DNA of 64,000 bases from an uncultured Desulfovibrio sp. (lineage in GTDB: Bacteria; Desulfobacterota; Desulfovibrionia; Desulfovibrionales; Desulfovibrionaceae), in assembly GCF_902477725.1 (NCBI RefSeq), contig NZ_CABSIF010000003.1, positions 186,001 to 250,000 on the forward strand. The letters run 5' to 3'. Shown here piece by piece: positions 25,646 to 32,936 of this stretch. The position numbers and the translations under genes were made by a program. Under the pieces are notes generated by a model that ran no database searches, had not been told where the DNA came from, and worked only from the letters and a program-made list of their open reading frames with translations. How positions within the stretch are numbered: position 1 is the first letter of the stretch; the number at the start of each line of letters is the position of its first letter.

Positions 25646-26879
25646 AGCCGGGTTCGTTGCCCGCGCGCATCAGACAGTGCAGCAGCACGTCAGCGCCTGC
25701 CGCGCAGTCTTCCCACGAGGTGTTTTCTACCTCGGCATGGCTGCGCCCGCCCATACTGGGCACAAATATCATGGCTCCCGGCGCAACCTGAGCAATATAA
25801 ATCATGTCGTGCGATGCTCCGGAGACCATGTCCAGGCAGGGCAGGCCAAGGTTGGTCGCAGCCTCGCGCACCATTCCGCGCAGGCGCTGGTCAAAGGGCA
25901 CGCGCGAAACCTGCCAGATGCGTTCGGGCGTAACCTCACACCCCGCCAGTTGCGCAGCTTCGGCCAGCGCGGACTCGATGCGTAGGCACACATCATCCGT
26001 GGCGGCTTCGTCCCAGCCGCGCACGTCGATGGTGAACTGCACATCCCCGGCAATGACGTTGCGTGAATTGGGCGAAGCATGCACTTCGCCCACAGTGGCA
26101 ACCACCTGGCCGGAACTGCGGGCGATCTCAAAGATGCGCGCTGCCATGAGCGAAAAGGCGTATATGGCATCCTGCCTGCTGGTCATGGGCGTTGGCCCGG
26201 CATGGTTGGGCACGCCCTGCACGCGCACATTGTACCAGCGCAGGCACACAATGCCCTGTGGTATGCCGATGGGGATGCTTTTCTCTTCCAGCACAGGCCC
26301 CTGTTCTATGTGCAGTTCAAAGGCCGCGTGTACAGGGCGGGGGAAATAACTGGAATCGCCCCGGAAGCCGATGCGTGTGAGCTCCCCGCCAAGGGTAAGG
26401 CCTTGCTGGTCTTTGAGGGCGTACATATCTTGTTGCGCCAGCTTGCCAGCCCATACGCCGGAGCCGGAGCAGCCGGGGGTGAAGCGGGAACCTTCCTCGT
26501 TGGTCCAGTCGGCCACCACCAGATCGCGCAGCAGGGTCACGCCCGCATCGCGCAGAGCGTTCACAACCTCCACGCCAGCCACAACGCCCAGCATGCCGTC
26601 AAAACGACCGCCGAGCGGCTGGGAATCGCCGTGAGAACCTGTCATCACCGGGGGCAGGCTTCTGTCCTTGCCCGGCAGCACGGCAAAGATGTTGCCCATG
26701 CCGTCCACATGGATTTCGCAACCCAGCTCCTTCAGCCATGCGCTGAGTTGCTGCCGGGCGTCTTTGTCTGCATCGGACAGGGCCAGTCGGGTGACGCCGC
26801 CGCCCGCAGTTGCCCCGAATGCAGATATTGCTTCCATGCGGTTTTGCAGCCGCGCTTTGTCTACACGCACAGAGTTCAT
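25644..26879 (-). CDS. M20 family amidohydrolase (allantoate/N-carbamoyl amino acid type)
   Basis: A 411-residue binuclear metallohydrolase. It has the HxD metal motif (GSHGDSQPLGGRFDG), TNEEGSRF with bridging Glu, a dimerisation segment and C-terminal GASHDMIYIAQ with the last His. This family (AllC, ureidoglycolate amidase, beta-ureidopropionase, L-N-carbamoylase) cleaves ureido or amidine groups. The neighbours encode ureidoglycine aminohydrolase and a transporter, so allantoate or ureidoglycolate is the likely substrate, but sequence alone does not separate the members. A G+C-rich hairpin separates it from the next upstream gene. Confidence 0.82.
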   Translation of the reverse strand: MNSVRVDKARLQNRMEAISAFGATAGGGVTRLALSDADKDARQQLSAWLKELGCEIHVDGMGNIFAVLPGKDRSLPPVMTGSHGDSQPLGGRFDGMLGVVAGVEVVNALRDAGVTLLRDLVVADWTNEEGSRFTPGCSGSGVWAGKLAQQDMYALKDQQGLTLGGELTRIGFRGDSSYFPRPVHAAFELHIEQGPVLEEKSIPIGIPQGIVCLRWYNVRVQGVPNHAGPTPMTSRQDAIYAFSLMAARIFEIARSSGQVVATVGEVHASPNSRNVIAGDVQFTIDVRGWDEAATDDVCLRIESALAEAAQLAGCEVTPERIWQVSRVPFDQRLRGMVREAATNLGLPCLDMVSGASHDMIYIAQVAPGAMIFVPSMGGRSHAEVENTSWEDCAAGADVLLHCLMRAGNEPG

Positions 26880-26916
26880 GCCTTCTCCCTTGGTTCAGGC
26901 TCTATTTATCCGGCGG

Positions 26917-26941
26917 GGGCACGGGCTGCCAGCCCGTGCCC
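26917..26941. repeat. G+C-rich hairpin between reductoisomerase-like and M20 genes
   Basis: An 11-bp stem GGGCACGGGCT/AGCCCGTGCCC encloses a 3-base loop in the 93-base gap. No T-run follows, so it may be a processing or attenuation point rather than a full terminator. Confidence 0.45.
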
Positions 26942-26972
26942 GCAGGCACATCCCGCCAGCGGCGGAAAAAGC

Positions 26973-27965
26973 CTATGACATGCCGAATTTGTCGCGGAAC
27001 AGTTTGCCGGTGCGCTCCATGTCCGAATCGGCCCAGGTGCGGCGCATGCGGTTGAGGGTGGGCATGCCCAGATTGAATTCATTCAGCCAGTTACGGGCAA
27101 AGATGCCTTTTTCCGTTTCTTCAAAAATTTGTTGGATGGCATCTTCGTTGATGACGCGCGGGCCGGATGTGCGCACGGCAAATTCACACGTGCGGCTGGC
27201 CCGCCGCGTGAGGTATTCTTCCACGCCCACTTCATCGATATCGTCAATGATGGAGCGGATGGAGCGCACGGCCTTGGCATAGGCGAAGGAAGCCGGATAG
27301 CCGTTATCGGTCATGACCTTGTAGATGGAGCGCATGAGCTGAATAGCCCCACCGTAGAGCACCTGCTCTTCAAAATTGTCGCCCTCGGTTTCGTGCTGGA
27401 ACGAGAGCTTGATGGTGCCCACGCGGGTGCTGCCCACGCCCTTGGCAATGGCAAGGGCAGTGTCGGCGGCATGGCCGCTGGCGTCCTGATCAACGGCCAC
27501 CGCGCCGTAGATGCCCGAGCCTTCCTTGAACTTGCGGCGCACCACCGGGCCGGGGCCGTTGGGCACAAACAGGATGACGTCCACATCCTTGGGCGGCTTG
27601 ATGGTACCGTAGAGGATGGCAAAGCCGTGCGCAAAGCTGAGGGTCTGACCGGGGCGCAGGTGGGCGTGGATGGAAGAATAGTACACAGCGGGCTGGGCCG
27701 GGTCTTGCAGCAGAATATGAACGATATCAGCTTGTTTGACCGCCTCCTCGATGTCGTACACGGCAAAGCCGTCGGCCTCGGCGTCCTTCCAGCTGTTGTG
27801 CACGGTCTTGTCGCCAACGCCCACAATCACGTTGATGCCGCTGTCGCGCAGGCTTTTGCCCTGAGCCTTGCCCTGGCTGCCGTAGCCGATGATGGCAATG
27901 GTCTTGCCGTGCAGCACGGAAATATCAACGTCTTCGTCCCGGTAAATTTCGCCAAACTGTGACAT
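26973..27965 (-). CDS. Ketol-acid reductoisomerase-like protein, divergent paralogue in ureide operon
   Basis: A 330-residue protein of KARI class I length. It keeps the Rossmann motif (GYGSQGKAQG), FAHGF with His113, and the metal ligands of HETEGDNFEEQ (Asp196, Glu200). By eye, the Lys of the canonical PKGPGH motif is Asn136 (VPNGPGP), and the conserved Glu of the HELK helix is Ser235. The loop after strand 2 (GVGDKTVHNSW) lacks the usual Arg that binds the NADP phosphate. No other branched-chain amino acid gene is near; it lies between ureidoglycine aminohydrolase and an M20 amidohydrolase. Annotators would call it IlvC, but acetohydroxyacid activity is doubtful and action on a ureide such as ureidoglycolate is my inference. 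Confidence 0.8.
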   Translation of the reverse strand: MSQFGEIYRDEDVDISVLHGKTIAIIGYGSQGKAQGKSLRDSGINVIVGVGDKTVHNSWKDAEADGFAVYDIEEAVKQADIVHILLQDPAQPAVYYSSIHAHLRPGQTLSFAHGFAILYGTIKPPKDVDVILFVPNGPGPVVRRKFKEGSGIYGAVAVDQDASGHAADTALAIAKGVGSTRVGTIKLSFQHETEGDNFEEQVLYGGAIQLMRSIYKVMTDNGYPASFAYAKAVRSIRSIIDDIDEVGVEEYLTRRASRTCEFAVRTSGPRVINEDAIQQIFEETEKGIFARNWLNEFNLGMPTLNRMRRTWADSDMERTGKLFRDKFGMS

Positions 27966-27993
27966 GGTATATCCTTATTGAAAAAGCGGGAGG

Positions 27994-28764
27994 CTAGAGG
28001 GCCACATCGCGGTTGCAGTCTTTGGAGTAGATGTATGTGAGCCGTCCCCTGCCAGTGGCGTACACTGCCTGCGGGGTGTAGGGGCCAAAGAATATGAAGT
28101 CTTCCTTCTGCACCTGAATCCACTCGGCCCCCAGCAGATAGATGCCTTCGCCCTCCAGCAGGTAGGCCCCGTGCTCCTGCACGTGGGTTTCCACAAAGGG
28201 GTGGCAGCCTGCGGGGTCAAAGCTGAGGGTGTGCATGTTCATGTCAAAGCCCAGATGGGTGGGCAGCAGATCGCGGATAAACACGTTGGCCATGTCTTCG
28301 TAAATGCGTTCTTCCATTGTTGCGGTATTGCCGAATACTGCTTCGGCTTCGTACCCGTGCAGGGCTATGTAGCGCTGCTTGTAGAGCAGAAAGCGCACTG
28401 GGGCATTGGTGGTGTTGCTAAATTCAAGGCCTTTTCCCGCAGGGGCAAACACGTAGCCGCCGGGGGCCAGAGTGTGCTTCTGCCCGCAGGTGGCTGCGGT
28501 CAGCGCTTCCGCGCCGTCCATGACATATAAAAAGGCTTCCACGCCCGGCTCCTGCGCAAAGGGGGCAACGGTACCCCCGCCGGGCAGGGCGGTGCCTACA
28601 TACTGCACAAAACTCGCGCCCAGTTTGGGGGAGGCAATGATGGACATGTTGCAGCCCTCAATGCCGGGTATGACGTTGCGCACCCGACCTTCCGGCGGAA
28701 TGACCGCATATTCGCCGGGCCGGATGACGGCCCGTGTCTTCAGCAAACCCTCTGGATAAGCCAT
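27994..28764 (-). CDS. allE: (S)-ureidoglycine aminohydrolase
   Basis: A 256-residue double-cupin protein. Ureidoglycine aminohydrolase (AllE/YlbA) turns the unstable product of allantoate hydrolysis into (S)-ureidoglycolate and ammonia. Family markers include NVIPGIEGCNMSIIASPKLGASFVQYV and the metal-binding C-terminal cupin (HTLSFDPAGCHPFVETHVQEHGAYLLEGEG). The start at 28764 has AAGGAGG five bases upstream; the open frame runs 32 codons further but without similarity. It precedes the reductoisomerase-like gene by 28 bases. Confidence 0.9.
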   Translation of the reverse strand: MAYPEGLLKTRAVIRPGEYAVIPPEGRVRNVIPGIEGCNMSIIASPKLGASFVQYVGTALPGGGTVAPFAQEPGVEAFLYVMDGAEALTAATCGQKHTLAPGGYVFAPAGKGLEFSNTTNAPVRFLLYKQRYIALHGYEAEAVFGNTATMEERIYEDMANVFIRDLLPTHLGFDMNMHTLSFDPAGCHPFVETHVQEHGAYLLEGEGIYLLGAEWIQVQKEDFIFFGPYTPQAVYATGRGRLTYIYSKDCNRDVAL

Positions 28765-28884
28765 GTTTCCTCCTTGAGCAGATTTAGTTTTGCTTGCCCA
28801 GACCGGGCACAGCGCGCCGGTCTCCGCAACGGGCGTTCGCATGGGCGGACGCCGGAGCAATTTTTGATAAATTGCCCATAATGC

Positions 28885-29613
28885 TCAGTTCACCGTCTGG
28901 ATGAACGAAGCCAGCTCCGGAGTGCCGGGCTTGGCAAAAAGCGCCTTGGGGGCCCCGGCCTCATGAACCTTGCCCTGGTGCATGAACACCAGTTTGTTGC
29001 CTACTTCACGTGCAAAGCGCATTTCGTGCGTGACCATGATCAGGGTCATGCCTTCTGCCGCAAGCTTGCGCACAACCTCAAGCACTTCGCCCACCAGCTC
29101 GGGATCAAGGGCGGAGGTTATTTCATCGCACAGCAACATCTTGGGGCGCATGGCAAGCGCGCGGGCAATGGCCACCCGCTGCTGCTGCCCGCCAGACAAC
29201 TGATCGGGAAAGGCGTTGAATTTGTCGGCAAGGCCCACCCGCGCGAGCATTTCTGCGGCAAGCTCCCGCACTTCGGCCTCGGGCTCTTTTTTGACAATGC
29301 GCGGGGCCAGCATGACATTTTCCCCCGCTGTAAGGTGGGGAAAGAGGTTGAACTGCTGAAAGACCATGCCCACTTTGAGCCGCAGTGGGCGCAAATCGTT
29401 TTCCAGCCCATGGACACGATCTCCGTCAATTCTCACAAAACCCGCATCAAAGGTTTCCAGCCCGTTAAGAATACGTAGAAACGTGCTCTTGCCAGATCCG
29501 CTGCGGCCAATGACGGCCACAACGTCGCCTTCTTCCACCGTGAGGTTGACCCCACGCAGCACCTTGGTTTCACCGAACTGCTTGTGCAGTTCATCAACGA
29601 CGACCAGCGACAT
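28885..29613 (-). CDS. Polar amino-acid-type ABC transporter ATP-binding protein
   Basis: A 242-residue ABC ATPase with Walker A GRSGSGKST, Q-loop (MVFQQFNLF), signature LSGGQQQR and Walker B MLLCDEITSALD. The start at 29613 has AAAGGAGG upstream. It energises the two permeases encoded immediately upstream, and lies 120 bases before the ureidoglycine aminohydrolase gene. The family usually imports amino acids; here a ureide such as allantoate is the likely cargo from context. Confidence 0.92.
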   Translation of the reverse strand: MSLVVVDELHKQFGETKVLRGVNLTVEEGDVVAVIGRSGSGKSTFLRILNGLETFDAGFVRIDGDRVHGLENDLRPLRLKVGMVFQQFNLFPHLTAGENVMLAPRIVKKEPEAEVRELAAEMLARVGLADKFNAFPDQLSGGQQQRVAIARALAMRPKMLLCDEITSALDPELVGEVLEVVRKLAAEGMTLIMVTHEMRFAREVGNKLVFMHQGKVHEAGAPKALFAKPGTPELASFIQTVN

Positions 29614-30250
29614 GGAGCCTCCTTTCGATGCAGCGGGCAAAGGCCGAAAGCGGATAGCACATGAGAAAATAACCCGCAGCCACAAGGCCGTAGACCAGCA
29701 GCGGCTTGAAGGTTGCGTTGGCGATCATGGTCCCGGTTTTGGTTATTTCCACAAGGCCGATGATCGAGGCCACGGCTGTTCCTTTGACGACCTGTACTGA
29801 AAAGCCCACAGTCGGGGGGATGGCTATGCGCAAGGCCTGGGGCAGAATGACGTGACGCAGCTGCTCGTAACGGTTCATGGCGAGGCACGCCGATGCCTCC
29901 CACTGACCCTTGGGCAGCGCCTCAACACATCCGCGCCAGATTTCAGCAAGGTACGCGCTGGTAAAGAACGTAAGACCCAACGTAGCGGCGGCCAGGGGCG
30001 AAATATCCACGCCAAACAGGGCCAGCCCGAAAAAGATGAGAAAAAACTGCATAAGCAGCGGCGTATCCTGAAAAAACTCAATGTACGTCACGGCCAGGGC
30101 GCGCAGCTGTGCCTTGGGCGAAATGCGTACAAACAGCACAATAAGGCCCATGAATCCGCCAAGAGCGAAAGCGATGACGGATAAAACGATTGTCCAGCCC
30201 GCGCCCGTCAGCAGATGGCGCACCATATCCCAGATGGAGAAGCTGATCAT
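29594..30250 (-). CDS. ABC transporter permease (His/Glu/Gln family), subunit 2
   Basis: A 218-residue polytopic permease with about five membrane segments and the EAA coupling loop (GQWEASACLAMNRYEQLRHVILPQALRIAIPP). It overlaps the ATPase gene by 20 bases and the upstream permease by four, so the three are translationally coupled. Confidence 0.92.
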   Translation of the reverse strand: MISFSIWDMVRHLLTGAGWTIVLSVIAFALGGFMGLIVLFVRISPKAQLRALAVTYIEFFQDTPLLMQFFLIFFGLALFGVDISPLAAATLGLTFFTSAYLAEIWRGCVEALPKGQWEASACLAMNRYEQLRHVILPQALRIAIPPTVGFSVQVVKGTAVASIIGLVEITKTGTMIANATFKPLLVYGLVAAGYFLMCYPLSAFARCIERRLHVAGRR

Positions 30251-30915
30251 GCGCGCCCCCTGCGGATGCAGTGTTTGCCAAAGGCATGCAGGCTCTTGCG
30301 TACTGCGATGGCCAGAGCAAGGTACATGAGGGTGCTGGCGAGGTAGACCTCAAAGGCGCGGAACGTACGGCTCTGGATCAGGTTTGCCTCAAAGGTCAGT
30401 TCCTCGGCGGCGATCTGTGAACATACCGAAGACCCCAGCATGACAATGACAATCTGGCTGCACAGGGCGGGCCACACGGTTTTGAGCGCCGGGCGCAGAA
30501 TCACGTGGCGCAGGCACTGCCAGCGGCTCATGGCCAGGGAGTCTGCGGCTTCAATCAGGCCTTTGGGCACAGCCGCCACACCAGCACGGATGATCTCGGT
30601 CGAATATGCGCCAAGGTTGACGACCATTGCCAGCACGGAGGCTTCCCATCCGTTCAGCCGCACCCCAAGGGCGGGCAGGCCGAAGTATATGAAGTACAAT
30701 TGCACAATAAAGGGCGTGTTGCGGACGCATTCTACATAGGCGGTAAAAAACGGGTGCAAAAAGGGCAACCGCCACTCGCGCGAAACCGCTCCCAAAATGC
30801 CCACGGCAAGGCCCACCGTGGCGCTGACCGCCGTGAGGGTCAGCGTCAGTGCTGCCCCCTGAACCAGCAATGGCCAGTTTGCCGCAATGGGCTCGAAGGT
30901 AAACTGATAGGCCAT
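30247..30915 (-). CDS. ABC transporter permease (His/Glu/Gln family), subunit 1
   Basis: A 222-residue permease, similar in layout to its neighbour, with EAA loop (IEAADSLAMSRWQCLRHVILRPALKTVWPA). The start ATG at 30915 (MAYQFTFEPIAANW) has AGGGGA seven bases upstream; the open frame begins earlier without similarity. Together the permeases form a heterodimeric channel. Confidence 0.92.
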   Translation of the reverse strand: MAYQFTFEPIAANWPLLVQGAALTLTLTAVSATVGLAVGILGAVSREWRLPFLHPFFTAYVECVRNTPFIVQLYFIYFGLPALGVRLNGWEASVLAMVVNLGAYSTEIIRAGVAAVPKGLIEAADSLAMSRWQCLRHVILRPALKTVWPALCSQIVIVMLGSSVCSQIAAEELTFEANLIQSRTFRAFEVYLASTLMYLALAIAVRKSLHAFGKHCIRRGRA

Positions 30916-30973
30916 GGCTGTTCCCCTAACTGGAGGTCGCTCTATGGCGACCACCTCCATATGTCCTGATTGC

Positions 30974-31015
30974 TGCGGCAAAGTCGCTATTTTGCAGCTT
31001 TGCGAGGTTGCCGCA
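30974..31015. promoter_or_regulatory. Nested hairpins between binding-protein and permease genes
   Basis: TGCGGCAA (30974-30981) pairs with TTGCCGCA (31008-31015), and inside it GCAAAG (30978-30983) can pair with CTTTGC (30998-31003). No T-run follows. Such intercistronic hairpins often let the binding protein be made in excess of the permeases. Confidence 0.4.
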
Positions 31016-31041
31016 TCAGAATCTTGCCGTTATAACCTTGT

Positions 31042-31055
31042 GGTCTTACCGGTAA
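31042..31055. promoter_or_regulatory. Candidate FadR/GntR operator before the permease genes
   Basis: The sequence GGTCTTACCGGTAA contains the perfect palindrome TTACCGGTAA. A related word is found at 31978-31991, the only other copy I noticed, so both are likely sites for the divergent regulator. Confidence 0.5.
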
Positions 31056-31112
31056 AAAGTTGGTAAGCACGGTGCTCCTCGCTGTCCTTTTTGGCAAGCC
31101 ACCAGAAAATCT

Positions 31113-31916
31113 TTAAAAATCCTGCGGCAGGGTGGTGTGCAGCCATGTTTGCGCAATGGCTTCAAGCTGCCCGTCCTTCTTTGCCTGGATGATGATGTCG
31201 TCCACAGCCTTTTGCAGTTCCGGCTCGTTTTTGTTCAGCCCGATGTAGCAGGGCGAGTTCTTGATGAGGAATTTGACTTCCAGATGTTTGGCCGGGTTCT
31301 GCCCGTTGATGGAAGCCGCCACAACGTTGCCTGTGGCAACCATCTGCACCTGGCCGGAAAGATATGCGGCGATGGTTGAACTGTTGTCCTCAAAACGGCG
31401 GATTTCTGTGGATGCGGGCGCAATCTTGGTCAGTTCCATGTCCTCAACCGCGCCACGGGTCACCGCAATTGTCTTGCCCGTCAGATCTTCTGCCGTGGCG
31501 ACCTTGAGATCGGCGGGGCCAAATACGCCGTTAAAGAAAGGCGCGTAGGCCACTGAAAAGTCGATGGCTTTTTCGCGTTCGGCGTTTTTGCCCAGTGAGG
31601 AGATGACCAGATCAACCTTGCCTGTGGTAAGGTAGGGGATGCGGTTTGTGCTGGTTACTGGCACAAGCTTCACTTTGACGCCAAGGCTTTTTGCAATAAG
31701 CCGGGCAGTATCGATGTCGTAACCCACAGGCTGCATGTCTGCGCCCACAGAACCAAAGGGGGGGAAGTCCTGCGGAACAGCAATGGAGATAACGCCTGAT
31801 TTTTTTATTGATTCAAGCGTGTTGCCCGATTGTTGGGCGTAAAGGGATTGCGGCAGGGCTGCGGTCAGCAGCATGACGGCCAGGATGAAACCAAGGCGGC
31901 TGGGAAAAAATTGCAT
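31113..31916 (-). CDS. Periplasmic substrate-binding protein, ABC transporter (SBP family 3)
   Basis: A 267-residue protein with a cleavable signal (MQFFPSRLGFILAVMLLTAA...SLYAQQ) and a family 3 solute-binding domain (GVISIAVPQDFPPFGSVGADMQPVGYDIDTARL; VDLVISSLGKNAEREKAIDFSVAYAPF). The start at 31916 follows GGGGGA. It is the promoter-proximal gene of the ureide transport operon. The family binds polar amino acids, but the operon points to a ureide ligand. Confidence 0.92.
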   Translation of the reverse strand: MQFFPSRLGFILAVMLLTAALPQSLYAQQSGNTLESIKKSGVISIAVPQDFPPFGSVGADMQPVGYDIDTARLIAKSLGVKVKLVPVTSTNRIPYLTTGKVDLVISSLGKNAEREKAIDFSVAYAPFFNGVFGPADLKVATAEDLTGKTIAVTRGAVEDMELTKIAPASTEIRRFEDNSSTIAAYLSGQVQMVATGNVVAASINGQNPAKHLEVKFLIKNSPCYIGLNKNEPELQKAVDDIIIQAKKDGQLEAIAQTWLHTTLPQDF

Positions 31917-31952
31917 GACGTCCCCCGAAGAAAATGTTTGAGTAAATCCGGA

Positions 31953-31991
31953 ATTATCCACGTTTTGGTCATTTTCTGGTAAGACCGGTAA
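31953..31991 (-). promoter_or_regulatory. Promoter and candidate operator of the ureide operon
   Basis: On the minus strand a GATAAT -10 (31953-31958) and a TTACCA -35 (31977-31982) are 18 bases apart. The regulator word (31978-31991, plus strand GGTAAGACCGGTAA) overlaps the -35, the expected place for repression. It also lies about 80 bases upstream of the divergent regulator gene. Confidence 0.5.
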
Positions 31992-32068
31992 AAAATGATT
32001 GCGCGTTTTCTACAAATTTGTCAACATGGGTAGGCGGAAAATATTACTTCTACAGTTTGGTGGAAATT

Positions 32069-32806
32069 ATGTGTGCTAAATTACAGGAAAAACTTGAAGA
32101 AGCTACAAAAATGTGGAAGTCTAGCTCGGAAGAAGCTGCTGAAAGCATTTTATCAATGATTTTGCATAATAACTGGCAAGAAGGGCATAAATTGCCCCCG
32201 CAGCGCGCGCTTGCGGAATCTCTTGGGGTCAGCCGTCCTACGGTGCGCGAAGCTCTGGTTATTCTGGAGACCATGGGCAAGGTGACCATTCAGCCCGGCA
32301 AGGGCGTATTCCTTGTGACACGCGCGCAGGAGAGCCTGCCTGTGGCACCTGTCACGCGGTTTGACCGGTCATTTATTGCGGGCAAAGAAACGCAGATTTT
32401 TCAGTTCAGGCACGCCATAGAGCCAGCCATTGCCGCCCTTGTGGCCCTGAACGCTACGCAGGCCCAGCTTGACGACATGGCAGCCATGCTTGACGACATG
32501 AAGCAGGCCAGCGTGCGCGGTGACGTGCAGCTTTTTGCCCAACTGGATTTCGCCTTTCATACCCAGATGATTGAAGCGGCAAACAATCCTTTTTTCATTG
32601 AGGCCATGCGCCCGTTTTTTGATCTGTTTTCTGAAAGCCAGCGGTTGCCTTTTTCCAATCAGGAAGGGCTGGTGGACACCATGCGTGAACATGCGGTTCT
32701 GCTGGAACATCTCCGGTCGCGGAACTCGCACGGGGCGCGTTTGGCTATGGAAGAGCACGTTGTCGCCACTGCCGCCAGAGCAGGAGTGCGTATTTCTTCT
32801 TGGTGA
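32069..32806 (+). CDS. FadR/GntR-family transcriptional regulator of the ureide cluster
   Basis: A 245-residue regulator with an N-terminal winged helix (LPPQRALAESLGVSRPTVREALVILETMGKV) and a C-terminal helical FCD domain (QFRHAIEPAIAALVAL, DLDFAFH-like segment AQLDFAFHTQMIEAANNPFF) that binds small acids, usually through a metal. I chose ATG 32069 with GGTGGA upstream; the earlier TTG frame start is less likely. It is divergent from the transporter operon, the usual sign of local control. Confidence 0.9.
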   Translation: MCAKLQEKLEEATKMWKSSSEEAAESILSMILHNNWQEGHKLPPQRALAESLGVSRPTVREALVILETMGKVTIQPGKGVFLVTRAQESLPVAPVTRFDRSFIAGKETQIFQFRHAIEPAIAALVALNATQAQLDDMAAMLDDMKQASVRGDVQLFAQLDFAFHTQMIEAANNPFFIEAMRPFFDLFSESQRLPFSNQEGLVDTMREHAVLLEHLRSRNSHGARLAMEEHVVATAARAGVRISSW

Positions 32807-32882
32807 GGGAGTGGGGCGAGCTTTGGGTGGCGCAGAGAGGTTTGGGAAAATAGCGGGTGTGCGGGCACCTCGCCCAGGGTCC

Positions 32883-32914
32883 AAAAAAGGCGGCCCTGCG
32901 AATGCAAGGCCGCC
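32883..32914 (-). terminator. Rho-independent terminator of the chemoreceptor gene
   Basis: Arms GGCGGCC and GGCCGCC, extended by TGC/GCA, are followed by TTTTTT on the minus strand. It lies 25 bases after the stop at 32937. Confidence 0.8.
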
Positions 32915-32936
32915 CTGTGACTGCATGCAGCGAGAG

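Noticed and set aside
27129..27962. A 277-residue open frame on the plus strand
   Set aside because: It mirrors the reductoisomerase-like gene and shows the composition typical of shadow frames.
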